Source: Campylorhamphus procurvoides (lineage: Eukaryota; Chordata; Aves; Passeriformes; Dendrocolaptidae). Taken from it: 64,000 bases of DNA. Shown here one piece after another: positions 25,509 through 51,600 of this stretch. The notes beneath the pieces are model-generated. The model ran no database searches and was not told where the DNA came from. It saw nothing but the letters and a program-made list of their open reading frames with translations. Both the position numbers and the translations under genes were made by a program. Location of the stretch: contig WBMV01006647.1 in NCBI GenBank assembly GCA_013396655.1, forward strand, positions 3,130,132-3,194,131, read 5' to 3'. Positions within the stretch are counted from its first letter, which is position 1. Every line of letters begins with the position of its first letter.

Positions 25509-28500
25509 TAATGTATAAGTAATTGCTCTTTAAGATTGAAAAGTGTTTCTCAGCTGGCCTGGCCAATACCAATTTTGACATGTGAGCTCTTCCATGGGTT
25601 TTTGTTTAAACCCCTTTACTGGGATGTAGAAGGACAATCATCATGTCAGCACACAGCTCTGGGCAAGGAGCAAAGAAAGATCCCGTTCTCTCTGACTTCT
25701 TCCTGTGTAACTTCCCAAGAGTAGTTACAGTAGCTCTGCCACACACCTACTCAGGAACCTGCTGAGCACAGCACTCACAGCAGAGCCAGAATCTATTTCC
25801 TACTGTCAGTTCTCTTCACCTTCTCCCAGCAGCTGATACACAGAAGGGGAGAAAAAAAATCGTGCAAGGTGCAAATGGGAAAGAACAATACTTGGCCTGC
25901 CATGCAAAAGGGGCACCGGGTCCTTCCAGCTCAGACTCACTGGAAATAACAGCACTCACCACCCTCTGCTTATCAATTATATGAGGGATCCTCAGATTTG
26001 AATATTTGACAGAGACAAAAGAAAAAAATCACAACATAAGCAACCTGCAATTGCCCCATTCTTCTTTTGGCTGCTCAACTGCTCGTTCCTCCTGCCCTGC
26101 AGGGGAACTCTGCCGTGGACAACACAAATGCCCTCCTTCACTTCACGGCCCAACTTCATTTCATTAGCTGAACAACAGCTCTTGACAGCCACAGAGAGGG
26201 ATATTGGCTGTTCAGCAGGTGAGCAGTGGTGCCTCAGCTCCACCCAGCAGCCACACCCTTTGCTTCCCTCCCAGGCAGTTCCTCGGGGGGCACTGGCATT
26301 TCCCTTACAGATATTTAAACCCTGTGCATCTGCAGGAATAGAAGCAGGTTCTGAGAAAGTTTAGCCCTAAAAGAAGTAAGTAAAGATTACAAAACTATGT
26401 CAGCAGTATTGATGGTTCTGTGCTAAGTCTCTACATACAGGTAAATAAGTTTATTTTTATTACTGATGCAGTCCCTGTGGCACTGAACATTGCTGAGCCA
26501 GCCCCGAGGCTTTGTGCTCATCTTTAAAGGAAGAAAAACACAAAACATTCATGCCAGGAAAAACATCTTTCCATCTTTGTAATTCATGCTGAAACACAAA
26601 CCAGGATTATTGTTAAAGACAGTCTCAGTGCAACACCACCTTCCTCTACATACTTTATCCAGAGAAATCAAGAACAAATGTTTAGTTTGCTCTCTGCAAA
26701 CAAGCAGCAAGGAAGATTATGGACTTGCTGACAGCACTGACTTAAAGTAAACACAGTGACTGCTCACAGTATGACTATGACCAAGAGTGTAGATACGCTT
26801 ATTTATTACACAAAATGAGCCCAACTTCAAGATGCTCTTGGTTTTATGCTACATGGAGTATCCACAACAGCTATTAAAAAAAACACACCCCCAAGAAACC
26901 AAAAACCAAACCATCCTTTAACATCTCTTAACACAAAGTCATAAAATACCTGCACTTTTTCCCTCTGCATCTTTTTCTAACTGCCCAGAATATCACCTTA
27001 CTGGAAAACTGCACCCCCTAAGTGTGCACCTTGGTTACCACCTCAGCACCTCCTGAACACCCATACTACTTTTTTCAGGATAATTCTTCCAGAAAGCCAG
27101 TTTCTATATTCTCTTTAAGTACTTCCATTAAAATTTGTACAGAATATTAAGAGGTGAATATAATCAGGGCACACTGCCCCAGTAAACACTGCCTATTTAG
27201 CTGTACAAGTGGCAAGACAACTAGAACAAAGTATTTCATGATTTAAAAAGTAGTTGAAACTGCAAGCACTCCATGTCTCTGATAAAGCATGTCTAAAGAA
27301 GCCTTTGCAGAGCTACCTGCAGAGATGCTAATTTCAGACATACAGACCCTGACACTCTTGCAGGCTCCCAACAGGCATCTGAAATGTGTGTCCTCCCCAA
27401 TTTGGGCAGGAAAGCTGCAGGGTCACAGCAGCCCCAGGAACAGCCCAAAGGTATTTTTCTGTATTAGTGGCTTCAAAGCATCTCCCTTGAACAAATTCTG
27501 TTTCAGCCAATTATCCTGTCAAATATTCAGTTCTATTTCTTCAATTTGAATCTTTATTTCCTGCCAATGAAACACGAAGTTTTACTCTACTGCCCTTTTT
27601 TACTACTGAAAAAAATATTTTTGCTTGATCTCAGTTCTTTCCCCTGGATGGGCATTTGTATCAGAAGGCACAAACCAATTAGGCAGAAGCCAAAATTGCT
27701 GCAGTTTTTTTGGGCTGCCTATTTTTTGAAGAGTCAAACATTAGATACCTGCAGAGCAGCATGGAAAGCTTGAGCCCCTCTGCAGACAAGAAACAATAGT
27801 TTTCAAAACTTCATGCTCTGCTGATTTTAAACACAAAATTCAGATGATCACATATTTGGATAAATCCATCCATGTGTGCATGGCAGGAGTAGAACAAAAC
27901 TGAGTGACAACATAAAGGAGGCATATAGAAACTCTAAAAATAAAATAAAACAATCAAACCAAAACCAGCTTCTGAAGAACAGATGCCCTCCAGGATTTAC
28001 CCAGTTTGCCAAACTGCACCTGTTGATGTTTTCCAAAGCTGATGCAGACTCATGGGTGAGTTAAACTCCCGACAGTAACTTTACTATTCTACCTCTCCAC
28101 TAAAGAGTAGCTGGGAAAACATCTTTACAGGAAAGATTGAAGATCTGGGTTTTGCCCAAATTATTTATGTGGAAAGAGTATATCAAACTCCCTAATGCAC
28201 CCACCATACTCTCCCTGTTCAATTGGAAGTACAAGACTGAAATCCTGAAAAGCATCAGCCCCCCAAAGAAATAAGAGACAAACGTGCCTCACCCATACAC
28301 AAATCTGTATTTTTTTAGAAACACTGGAGATGGAATATGCAAATTATAAGAATGTATTAATTATCATTAATCACTCCTTCACAAAGACTAGAACTAATTG
28401 GAGAAATAATTTGAGAAAATTGAAGTACATGACAGAAAGCATTAAGATTCATTAAGTTTCAATTCTCTGGTCTGTCAGCTTGTCAAAAGTAGATGCCTGC

Positions 28501-31500
28501 TATTCTAGCATTACTGGTAAAATACTGCATATTTTCCTAATCTAGTACACAATTTAACCCCTTTTACAGCTTGTCCTGAGATTAACTACACCTGACACCA
28601 CACTTTTTTTTTTCATAAAGGCACTGTCACAAGGAAATTTGCATCTCCATTTCTTTAAATTGGGAAAACTGAACTTGATAAAATTTCATTATAAAGCTTT
28701 TGCAGGTTCCCTGGGTATTTTGTACTTATTTGTATTATTTGATAGGTGCCAGCACACATTTAAAGCACATAAACAAGGCATTTGAAGAACCCAAAAAGAT
28801 ACCCACACTTCTCCATACCTATGCCTCCAATTCACCTTGACCAGAAAAGCCAATGAAGACGCAAACCAATATTTTATGTCCCTTTTTTTGTTGCCCTGGG
28901 ATGACCCTCCCCAGGTGAGTTGTGTGGGTACAGACTCTTCTGATCCAGCACAGTGAACTCCAATCCTGCTGTAAGGGAGGAATGAAGGTTTGGTGGGATA
29001 GGAACTCCCTCATGTGTGTGTCTGACAGGAACAGGCCCTCTGCAAGACGTGACAGGGAGAAGATGCACCATTTCATGGACTTTTTTCCTCCATTTAAAAC
29101 CATACAGTGTGGGCTTCACAAAAAACACCAAGCTCTTAATCTGGGGATGGCGTAACCGCACGAGCAAGATTTAGTCTTTTCTGACCACAGAAGGTAAATA
29201 TTTTAGTTGCACACTTCAGCAGCAAGTAGGTGGTTTGTTTCAAAAATTTCAAGAGTCGATAAACACAGCTGGGTTAGAAAATTGTGTACATAATACATAA
29301 AATTAATTTCAAAGCTTGCAGAAAGTCAGCAACTTACAAATGGAAAATTTAAAATGGCAATTGATTTTAAAATTAGGTCAGCCTGCAGTTAAAGCTTCTA
29401 TGCTTTAAGATGTCACACTATTAGAATTTTTTTGCATATGCTTCAAAACTTACCTTTTCAAGCTGAAATGTCTCAGTCAACTACGCAGTGAGAAACGTGG
29501 GAAGTCAAAAACTGTAGCTGCTTAAAATGCAGCACCAGTTGCCTCCATCCTGATCAGCAGCGCAAAGTCTGACATGGTGCAATTTATTTTCTACATGACT
29601 ATCACTGCCAACGCATGAAACATGCATAAGTTTGGCAGAGCAGAGACTTCCACTCATTATATACAAACCCTTGATTGAAATACAGTACCTGCACGAAAAT
29701 ATTGTTATGCTCCAAACCCTGCTAAGAATGCAAGACAAAAATGTCGGTGTCAGGCAACGTTTTCCGAGAAGTCCAATCTGCTCCCTGCTTGACAGGATCA
29801 TAATCACCACCGGCTCCAAAGCTCCTTCAAAATACTTTAACTGAGAACTCAAAGCACTCTTGCTTCTTTCTCTATAAGCCAAGGCCAAGCAAACTCTGCA
29901 AAGTTATTTTTCCCTCCCGAGTCTCGAATCACAAGCTCATTTCTGTTATTTATACTTGACTCGTGAGAAACCCAATTTTGCACTTAGGAGCATCAACTTC
30001 ACATAGTGTTTAAAATATAACTTATTTGACACCCCCTGGAATGCCATTCCAAAGCACTCACGAATTCTCACAGCTGAGCCTGGGTTGGGTTTTTTTTTGC
30101 CTAGATGCAGTGTTTGTAAGGGAGAAAGCAAGTTCTTTGCATCATACATCTGAAATGTTTCATTCCACTCCTGCACTTGTATTTTTTCCAGCTTTCTCTG
30201 AGAGTACAACGAAGGAATCTTCAAAATTGACAACAAAATCCAAGTTCCTCTAGTGGAAAATTCCCAAGAAGTTTGCAGAAAGACAAACTGTTCAAAACTC
30301 CTCTAATTTTAAATGGCAATTAACAGCATTTCCTCTGTTCCCATACTATCACAATGTGAAGTGCAAAGATGTTTGTGTATAATGGAAGCAGTTTGATTGT
30401 TAATCTAATTTATTTAATAAACATGGCAAGCTAAGTCTGTAATGGAATGGGTAACACTTAAATAGCAACAAGTTATCTTAAACATACAAACCCACTAATG
30501 TCTGGATTGGAGAAGTGGCACAAAGACACATTTTAAGCAACATTTCTCACCTGTGACTGCTCAGGCTGCACTCTGAAATAACTTCTCTTCTAGGGGCACT
30601 ACCAGGGACTGGTTAAGCTGGCACCATAAGACAAACTGTCCCTTCATTGGATGGCAGGAAGGGCAATTCTGTGTGGCAAGAGATGGTTTTTCCTCCAACA
30701 GCATATCCTACCAATTGAGATTTGTTATTTGAGCTTTCCCTTTTTAACAAAAGGGGACATACACTAGACTGGATTGACACTACACTGTAAAATACTTATA
30801 ACAGAAGCATTCATCTAAAAAGAGAAAATATTTCCTTACATGCCCAATTTCCACACAAATTAGTATTACAATTCATTTTAGAAAGAAAATAGGTACGGTT
30901 TTTAATCAATGCTCACTGAATCCATTTTGCTGAATAACAAAGAGAACTTTTGTATGATGACAAGATAAACATCTCGGAAGAAAAATTACTTCAGAAAGAC
31001 TCAGGATAAAAATATAGCCTTCTAAAAAAAGAAATAATGAGGTTTAATATTCTTTTAGCTAACAGATGAAGCTCATTTCAAATAGTTGGATTAACACAAA
31101 TAATTCTTATTACCACTGGCAGTGGTAGCAGTGCTGTTTACCTTGCAGGTTACTGGAACTGCCTGTGAAGGTGGGAGCTCTGCCACTGTTGAACCTGGAG
31201 AATCCTGCATGTACCAACACACAAACACTTTTAATAAAATAACTTACCTTGACATTCTGGAGTGTCCAAAATCCAGTCACAGAAGACACCTCTCAATACC
31301 AACAGTCCTACATAATACTGCAATATATTTATAGCCACATTAAACCCCATGAACTCCCCCCAGAGATTACTTTCACAAACCACTTCTCCTGTAACAAATG
31401 CAAACAGCATTCCTGTTGCATGTGCTCATCATAAGCCTATACTCTTTGACAGGACAAAAGATGAGTTTTTAATGGCAGGTGGGAAAAGAAAGCAAATCTC

Positions 31501-31868
31501 TTAAAACCCACAAAGCCCATCTTCATTACCACAGGATCAACCCTTCTTCCCACAGAGCATCATTCCTGACAGAGTCTGTGGAAAGGCAGACCCTTCTCAG
31601 GTAGGCAAGTTAAGCTGTTCAGAGCTCTTAAGAAATTTAGAAGTGTCAAAATGGAAAAATAACTCAGTTAGTGGAGATCAGAGCAAGGGTGCAAGATGAT
31701 CCTCCCCAAAAGAGGTTTCCAAAAGCACGGCAGCATATTTTACACTAGACTGACTGGTAAAATACCTTGCTCAAAGCAAAGGGAGCCACTGAGAACAAAT
31801 ACAGGAGAAAAATAATAAATAAAAAAACAAATACAAGCCAGACAGGCACATTCTGTATAAGTAACAAC

Positions 31869-31874
31869 TTTATT
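31869..31874 (-). terminator. Candidate distal poly(A) signal of SPOPL
   Basis: AATAAA on the minus strand, followed 20-50 nt downstream by TGTGCCTGTCTGGCTTG and T-rich sequence, a good downstream element. Confidence 0.6.
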
Positions 31875-33077
31875 GTAACTTGATGTGCTGAAACGCAAAA
31901 ATATTTTCAGCAACAAGGTACAAAAAGTATTTCACCATTAACATCAGCTGATAAAAAAAGGCTGGATGGTTTGATACAACTGTTTACATATCTGAATTCT
32001 CTTATTTATTTCCACCCCAAAACAGGTCTAAGTCATTTCACTGGTTTAATTTCTAAAATAGGACTCATTGATCTTAAGCCTTCAAAAACCAGGTTACAAA
32101 TACAGTGAAGTTCCTTGCAAAACACTTGAAATAGTGAATTCCCTTTACAAACATAGTCCATTTACTGTAAGCAGAAGCCAAGTTATGAGACTAATTGTCT
32201 TGCTAGCTAAGGAGCTAAGCTCTGCACTAAATACACTATCAACACCAGACAAAGAGGACAGGTAACATTCCATTTGTCAATTACCAAAAAAAAAAAAAAT
32301 CAATTAAGCTTAGGAATTTTTACCAACTGTAAAATTCAACAATATTTCAGGTAGCAATAACTCACATTTTCAATTCACTGTCTTTCATGAAACACAGTTT
32401 CAAATACTGCACGTAATTTTATTCTCCCAAGGGAGAAAACTTGCTGCGAGGATTTAAAAGGAACATAATCCCCATGTAGGTCTTTTACTGATCTTCTGTG
32501 CAAAGGTGAATTTTATACTGAATACTCCATGTTTAGAAAAACATCAGAACTAGAGTAACTTTGTGTCCATAATTATCACATTTTGACATACACTTATCTT
32601 GTAACAGCAAATATTATCACAATTTCACAAAAATATATCATTACTCAACTTGTATCTGTAATACTTATTCCACTTGTTTGTGTAGTTTCTACTTCGGTGA
32701 AACTGAATTTAGGAAGCAAGAATCAACATGCAACAAAGGTCAAATGGGGAACTTGTAACTTTTCCATCTCAATTGTGTACCAAATGGGATTCTCCTTCAC
32801 CTTTAAAAATACCTTTTACAAAGACCTTGTATCCTGTTAAACCTTCCCTTCATTGCAACAGTTTCCTAAAAAGGCACAATGTGTTCATACTTCTGCATGC
32901 AGTAAATGGACTAGGAAATAAGGATTATTTATTGAAGCAACTTCCACCCAAAGCATCTCCTTAGGAGACGCTCGAATGGAAAAAAAAATAATATATATAT
33001 AATACATAGTAGCATTTGAACAGCAATTTGAGTCCTTATTTTTAGAAAGTCATCCTTGACAAAAAAACACCGCACAG

Positions 33078-33103
33078 TCATACACACACGCGCACACACA
33101 CAG
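33078..33103. repeat. Short (CA)n/(CG) dinucleotide repeat
   Basis: Run of CATACACACACGCGCACACACACAGG type inside the SPOPL 3'UTR region; on the mRNA strand it is a GU repeat. Confidence 0.8.
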
Positions 33104-35258
33104 GACACATGCAGGGTTCTCCCCAGAAAAGCATGGAAGTGGTGGTTCACATCTATCTGAGAGAGTAGTGTTGGCAAGCCAAAGCATGGCACCTTCATGT
33201 CGTATTCCTAATCTGTAGAGAAAACTAAGAAAGAAAAATAAAACAAACAAAAAAAAAAACACCCTAAGATTTCAGCCTGACTAAAGCCCTGTCTGTTGAT
33301 TTCCATAGTTTTTTCCATCTGCTGCACTTTGAGCTGAGAACTGAGGCTCTGAAGGGCAAGTTCTTGAGATGTGGGGAATGAAACCAAGCTACTGAATCCG
33401 AAGGAGAAGGTGGTAATGACCAGCTGTCCCGTTCCAGTGAGAACACTGCATGTAGGTAATTAAAGAGGTGAATAATTAGTGCACTCACTTAAGAATACAG
33501 CAACTGTTTTACCTTTCTCTTAAGAGCTGACAAAACTTGAAAACATACATAATAAATAAAGTCAAATCTAAACAGGTCAATCATCATAGGGCTTTCTCCT
33601 GTTAGTGTAACATGGTTTACACTGCCTGACTTGAGGAAGGGGACACTCCACGATGTAGATGATATCACAGCACAGTGTCTGACATTTTTTGGTACAAAGT
33701 GTGCTATTAAGCTTCTTTAAAAAAAAATTCACAGAAATCCTTAAACTTTCCATCTGATTACTGTATGTTGTTACTTTAAAACCGGCTGACCTGGGCAATC
33801 ATTACAGCATTAAATACTCAAGTCACTTTGCACATGAGAGCTGCAAGTTTTACAGTGCTCAGCACGAGGATCTGTAGTCCCAATGCATTACACAGTGCAG
33901 CAAAACATCATGATTTTGGAATAATCACCTTTACTCTCTTACTGTAGAGAATGCTTATGAGACCTTATTTCAGGTAAACAGTTAAAAATTGGTCAAAGGA
34001 TAAATCTCTGTAAATATATAATTTGATGCCTTATGTATTATTAAAGTTTCTGATTTTACACTTTATCCATCATACAGATTTAGTCAGAAGAGAAGAAGAA
34101 AATGCATGTTTAGAGGTTTTAGTCTTCAATACCGGACCGGGCATTTTTTCCAATTTACCTTTGCTAGTGGTTTACAAGAAGCCAAAGTATAAAACTATAT
34201 CTTTCCTCCAAAAATTTTGTTCAGAGCAATTCAGATGAATCTCAATAAAATGAGGAGAGAGATTTTTAAGACAGTAAAAAATCCAAAATCCTTCCTCTTT
34301 CCTTCCTGTGTAACTCTTTTGAAGAGGCCAACTCAAACCCTTATGCAAATATGTTCATAAATTAGGTGAGATCTCCTCCCATTCCCCACTGCTAAACCCA
34401 AGTCTTCCCAAAAACAGAAATACAGCGTATTATCACTATTACAGTAAACTCAATGCAATAACTCAGGGAACATTTAGAGTGTGCACTACTGCAGACTTTT
34501 CCTCCCAATTGTAAACAAAGCTATCAAACACTGAGGATGTTGATATTAAAGCTAAGGTTCATAAAATAAAGAACTGGCCCGTGACAAGCAGTTTACAAAT
34601 GTTTCATCCTTTTCACATTATGCAGAATTTCAATACCATCCACAATGCTAGTACAATAACTGAAATGCAAGACTGAGCAAGTCTCTGCTTGCAAATACCA
34701 TCTGACATTTCAGGGAAATACTCCTCGATGTGTACACAGCCTCCTCGGGTGTTAATGGAAGCTGTGCAATAAGTCAAGATGGGAAAAATCCCTTCAAAGT
34801 TTTTACCATTCACATGCCTTTCTCAAATAAGCGAAAATATTCTGTTACTTAAATATGAAAGCTTGCAATAGCCACCTTCAATTGAGTCTTAAAAAGACAT
34901 GCCTTTCTTTTCTAACAAAACTAAATCCCATGTGGCTGTGGGCATCTTAAAATGTATCTAAAAAGTTAAGCCACAATTACCTGTACCTCATTAATTCATC
35001 AAAAGCAAAATATATATGTACCACACAACATACAAAAGTTACACATTAAAAGTGCATATTCAGAATCCATTTGGCCCATTTCCTCAATTTACATTTGGTC
35101 ATTCTATGCATCCTTTACTTTTCTATGTAACCATACACGTGGGATATATTTTGTCCATATACAACACTATTCCTTTTCACATTGAACTCTTTACCTCTCG
35201 TTCAGTTCTGCATTAAATGTAAACTAATGATGGACCGTAAAGAAACACAAGCAAGAGG

Positions 35259-35264
35259 TTTATT
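35259..35264 (-). terminator. Candidate proximal poly(A) signal of SPOPL
   Basis: AATAAA on the minus strand about 690 nt after the stop codon. The downstream sequence is less convincing than at 31869. Confidence 0.3.
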
Positions 35265-35951
35265 CTGTGTTTCTTTTCACCGCTTGGACAGCTTTGACAC
35301 ACACACAATAAGCATTACAAACTGTAATGAAAATACATTTTTGGGCCAAACCATTGCATATTTGCCCCCACAATGAAAAATAAATTATGTTCAAAGCAGT
35401 ATATTGCCATAAATAGCCTGTAGGCATTCGCTGAAGGTAAACAGGCTCTCCCTATATTTAGCACTTGCCGAGGGTACATGATGTGCCTCTGGTTCAAGTG
35501 CTTTTAATGAGAGGCCAGTCAAAACCTTCCAGTTAGCACAGGACCAAACTATAATTTTTTTTTCTTCTGAAAATAATGGAAGATCCCTTTCAAAAATTAA
35601 TCTTCAGTTTTCAACTTTACTGCATTATGGAGCTAGTGCAATCCTGCAGAGCCTAGTCAAAAAGACAAGGCACATTAAAAATAATAATTAAAAAAAATCA
35701 AGACACATTAGACTATATGGACTAGAGAGTCATTGAAGATAATTTAAGGCCTTTCAGTGAATTAGAGTAATCAGTCTAATTTAAAGCTGAGGATTAAACC
35801 ATAAATTATCCATCTGAAAAGCAAACAATAGGCTTTTTCAGCTTCTGTTCTGTGGACAAGGATAACGAAAACTCTTGTTATGGTTTGTGAGAACACCTCT
35901 GGACATGGAGGAGTAGAGTCAGTCCAATTTCTCTAAAGTTCATGGAAGATT

Positions 35952-48657
<12,706 letters not shown>

Positions 48658-51600
48658 TGCCACTTAACGCAGGTTTAGAGAATCAAGATAGCAATCCAAA
48701 CTTCAGTAATTCTCCTAAAAAAATAAGTAATTCATAAATTTTGTTCACCCTTTCTTAAGTGTGGGAAATACAGAAATCCATATTACTGTGTTTACTAAAT
48801 GATGCATCTCAAAATTAAACCTGAAAAGAGGACAATGGCTCTGCTGGGTGTCACATATTAACAATCACTGGTGCTCAAAACCTGCAGGCTGAACCCTCAC
48901 GCAATACTTTCCAAAAATAAGCCCCTATGCATCACACACCACCACTAATGACAGTATTTCAACATCCCCTTTGCAAATTACCGCCCTGACCACTCCAGTC
49001 ACGTTATAACTTTCTTCAGGATCTTCTCCTTTGATTTGCAGAATAACCAGGGCCCAGTGAGCACTCACTCATTAGTCCCAAGGCCTTAGTTCTCCACGCA
49101 GGCGTCATTCAGCCCTACAAGAACACCCAGCCACCTGCCAGAAGAACAGGTTCACACAACTCTGAGAGTTCTACAGGGAAGGTAAGAAATTAAACTTGCA
49201 TTTAAAGTAGTATTCTCCTCATACATTCTTCATGGCTGCCTTATATCTTTAACTCCAACAGATTCAACTCAAGAACTACAACCACCACAACCATGTGCTG
49301 CTGAAGTGTGGAGCTGAAAAAGAGTTTAAGCCAACTCACCAACCCTGCAGAACTTTCTAACTGCATGTGAAGCCATTTTGTTATGTATTACCACCCAACA
49401 GAGTACTGTGATTTCTCCTGCCCATCAGGAACTGAGTCACATACCCAGGTTCATCACATCTACCTACAGACACAATTGGTCAGCCTACTTGCCTTTGCAC
49501 CTGGCTAATGAGAGAAGAAGGTTGGGCCCATCAAAGGGTAGCTCTGGGTTACTGGGCTGGCTCTTTCAGGGAGGGTTTGCTGTCATCTGCAGACCGGTTC
49601 CTGACAGAAGCACAGCCTCTCACTTAAGCCACTCCATTAAGCTGCTAAAAAGTGAAATGAACCCTACTCAAACCAGATGAAAGTCAATTATTTCTGCGAC
49701 AAACCATTTTCTCTTAGTACAGAAAGTTTCTTTAAATGTATCCTGCTATCACTTAGAGCAACAACCTTCCTGCAACATTTGACTGCTTCGCCGTAGAGGT
49801 CTTTTTAGTTGTGAAAGACCAGCATTAATTGTTCTACTCAAAAGACGTGATTGCACATCACTAACCACGTCGGAACTCTTCCTTCAGGGATGGGCAACAC
49901 TTAGAAACAAGGTTTCATGCAAATATTGGCAAGAAGACACGTAATTCAGTCATGAGGTGAAGGAGTTTATTATTCCTACGGGAAGAATTCTCCTTTGTGG
50001 ATCGCTATGATCCTCAGTGGACATTTTCCCACCTGCCTTTCTGGTACTGCTTCTCACTCAGTTGTGGTATGAAGCAGCCCTTCCACATTAAAGTCTGCTG
50101 ACACGGGGATTGCCCTGAATCACAAAAGTATAAAAGCCTGAAAACAAAGATAATTCTCAGTTTTTACCAGATGAAGAAGCAGATGAGATATAATCACATC
50201 CCTTAATGGATCTCTACTCACAGATCTGCTGTGACAGGACGAAAACAAAATACTGAATAGGTCTCCTGCAAGATATGGATCACTGAGACACTGAAGACTA
50301 ATTATAATTACAATTCAGCTGTCTCTCATAAACGACTTTTCCCCAAATAAAACTTGCATTTATTTTCAGCAACTGGTAACAAATAGCACTCCTAATTTTA
50401 AGATAATGGAACTTGTTTGCCCCCTGTTTTTTTAGCAGGAAACACACGTATTGTACAAGTTGTGTTTACATAGATTTTGCTTACAGGTTTACAATTGATT
50501 ATGATCCTCTGTACAGAACCACCCAGAGTAATACTCCCAGGAAGGATACATATGAACACCTCTTTTTCATAAAGCAAATATTAGCACTTAAATTAGCTTT
50601 ATTTCTGGAAGCACATCCTACTCAGTGATAACAGATGAAGCTGTTCCCCAAACACATGATTGATTTTACACAGAACCATATCCTGAAAGGGTCAGAACAG
50701 CTTAACTCAGCCTTACTGAACCTGTTAGCTGCTCTTCAATTCTCCAAAGCTAAAACCAAGAAGAAATACAGCCCATTTCTTATTCTGTCATTTGCATGAG
50801 ATGCACAGGACTGCCTCATCTCTCATCTGTACCTCAATTCTTCAGTCCATTAGACCAGTCAGCTTCTAGAAATCACGACGGAGCAGCAGATCTGAGCCAA
50901 ATCTGCTCTGAAGGGGTTTCTAAATTGAAAAAGCCTGAAAATAACTGCTGTACGCAATCTGAGAAAGTGTTCAGTGACCTTATGCCAGCTACCTGCAGCT
51001 ACCTGTCCCCTCCTGTCTCAGCACTAAATCAGCTTGATTCAATAAGAATTTAACTGTAAGCAAAGGTAGTTATTTTCAATTATTTTCAGGTCCATCTGCT
51101 GCCTTGTCTCTGTACCTCTTCTACCCAGGGCATCTGTACCTCAGAGGCTGCTTTCTCCTCTGAAGAGAGGTGCTTTTATTTCATTCAGGTTCTGAAAGAA
51201 GGCCTGATTTTACATAAGGACACTTTTCAGGTCTTTCTAAATAGCTACAGATTTTTGTAAAGTTTCCCATTACAGCATTAGGACAAGACAACTAATTTTC
51301 ACGACCTCCTGATACGTCTCCAAGGAGCAGATTTACATCTCACTTTTTCTGCATGGATTTACTAAGCCAATCAAATTTTCCAATTGTGAAAACTGGGAGA
51401 AAGCAATAAGTTTAAAAGTTGATATTATCCTGGGAGTCCATGTTGAGGAGCCATTATCTGTATTTTTTAAGTATGGCTGGATGCACAATTTTAAAAAGTA
51501 AGGAACGAACTAACACAAACTGAATAAGGGAGAATGAATAGACATGAGCATCAGATGCTCTGTTAAGACATGGTAGTAGGTTCAGCAGCACTGCTCATCT

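Larger units (their letters stand above)
17557..31849. other. Intergenic region between convergent NXPH2 and SPOPL
   Basis: About 14 kb between the last inferred poly(A) signals of the two genes. I see CR1 fragments at 18607-18780, 21386-21562 and 25298-25508, several poly-A/T runs, and AT-rich unique sequence. No open frame here has a recognisable domain or splice-linked partner. Blocks near 22500-22830, 24240-24520 and 29440-29860 have few repeats and clustered TAAT or CpG words and may be regulatory, but that cannot be tested from one sequence. Confidence 0.65.
31850..35951 (-). other. SPOPL: Probable long 3'UTR of SPOPL
   Basis: The interval follows the SPOPL stop on the minus strand. 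It is AT-rich, free of CR1 and without any coding signal. On the minus strand AATAAA occurs at 35259-35264, 32928-32933, 32005-32010 and 31869-31874. The last has a strong GT/T-rich stretch just downstream (TGTGCCTGTCTGG, then T-rich), so I take it as the distal end, giving about 4.1 kb. The length is inferred; shorter forms using 35259 (about 0.7 kb) are possible. Confidence 0.55.

Noticed and set aside
29505..29888. 127-codon minus-strand frame in the intergenic region
   Set aside because: No domain, no adjoining splice sites, and Cys/Ser-rich composition typical of an antisense frame. It is kept only as part of a possible conserved non-coding block.
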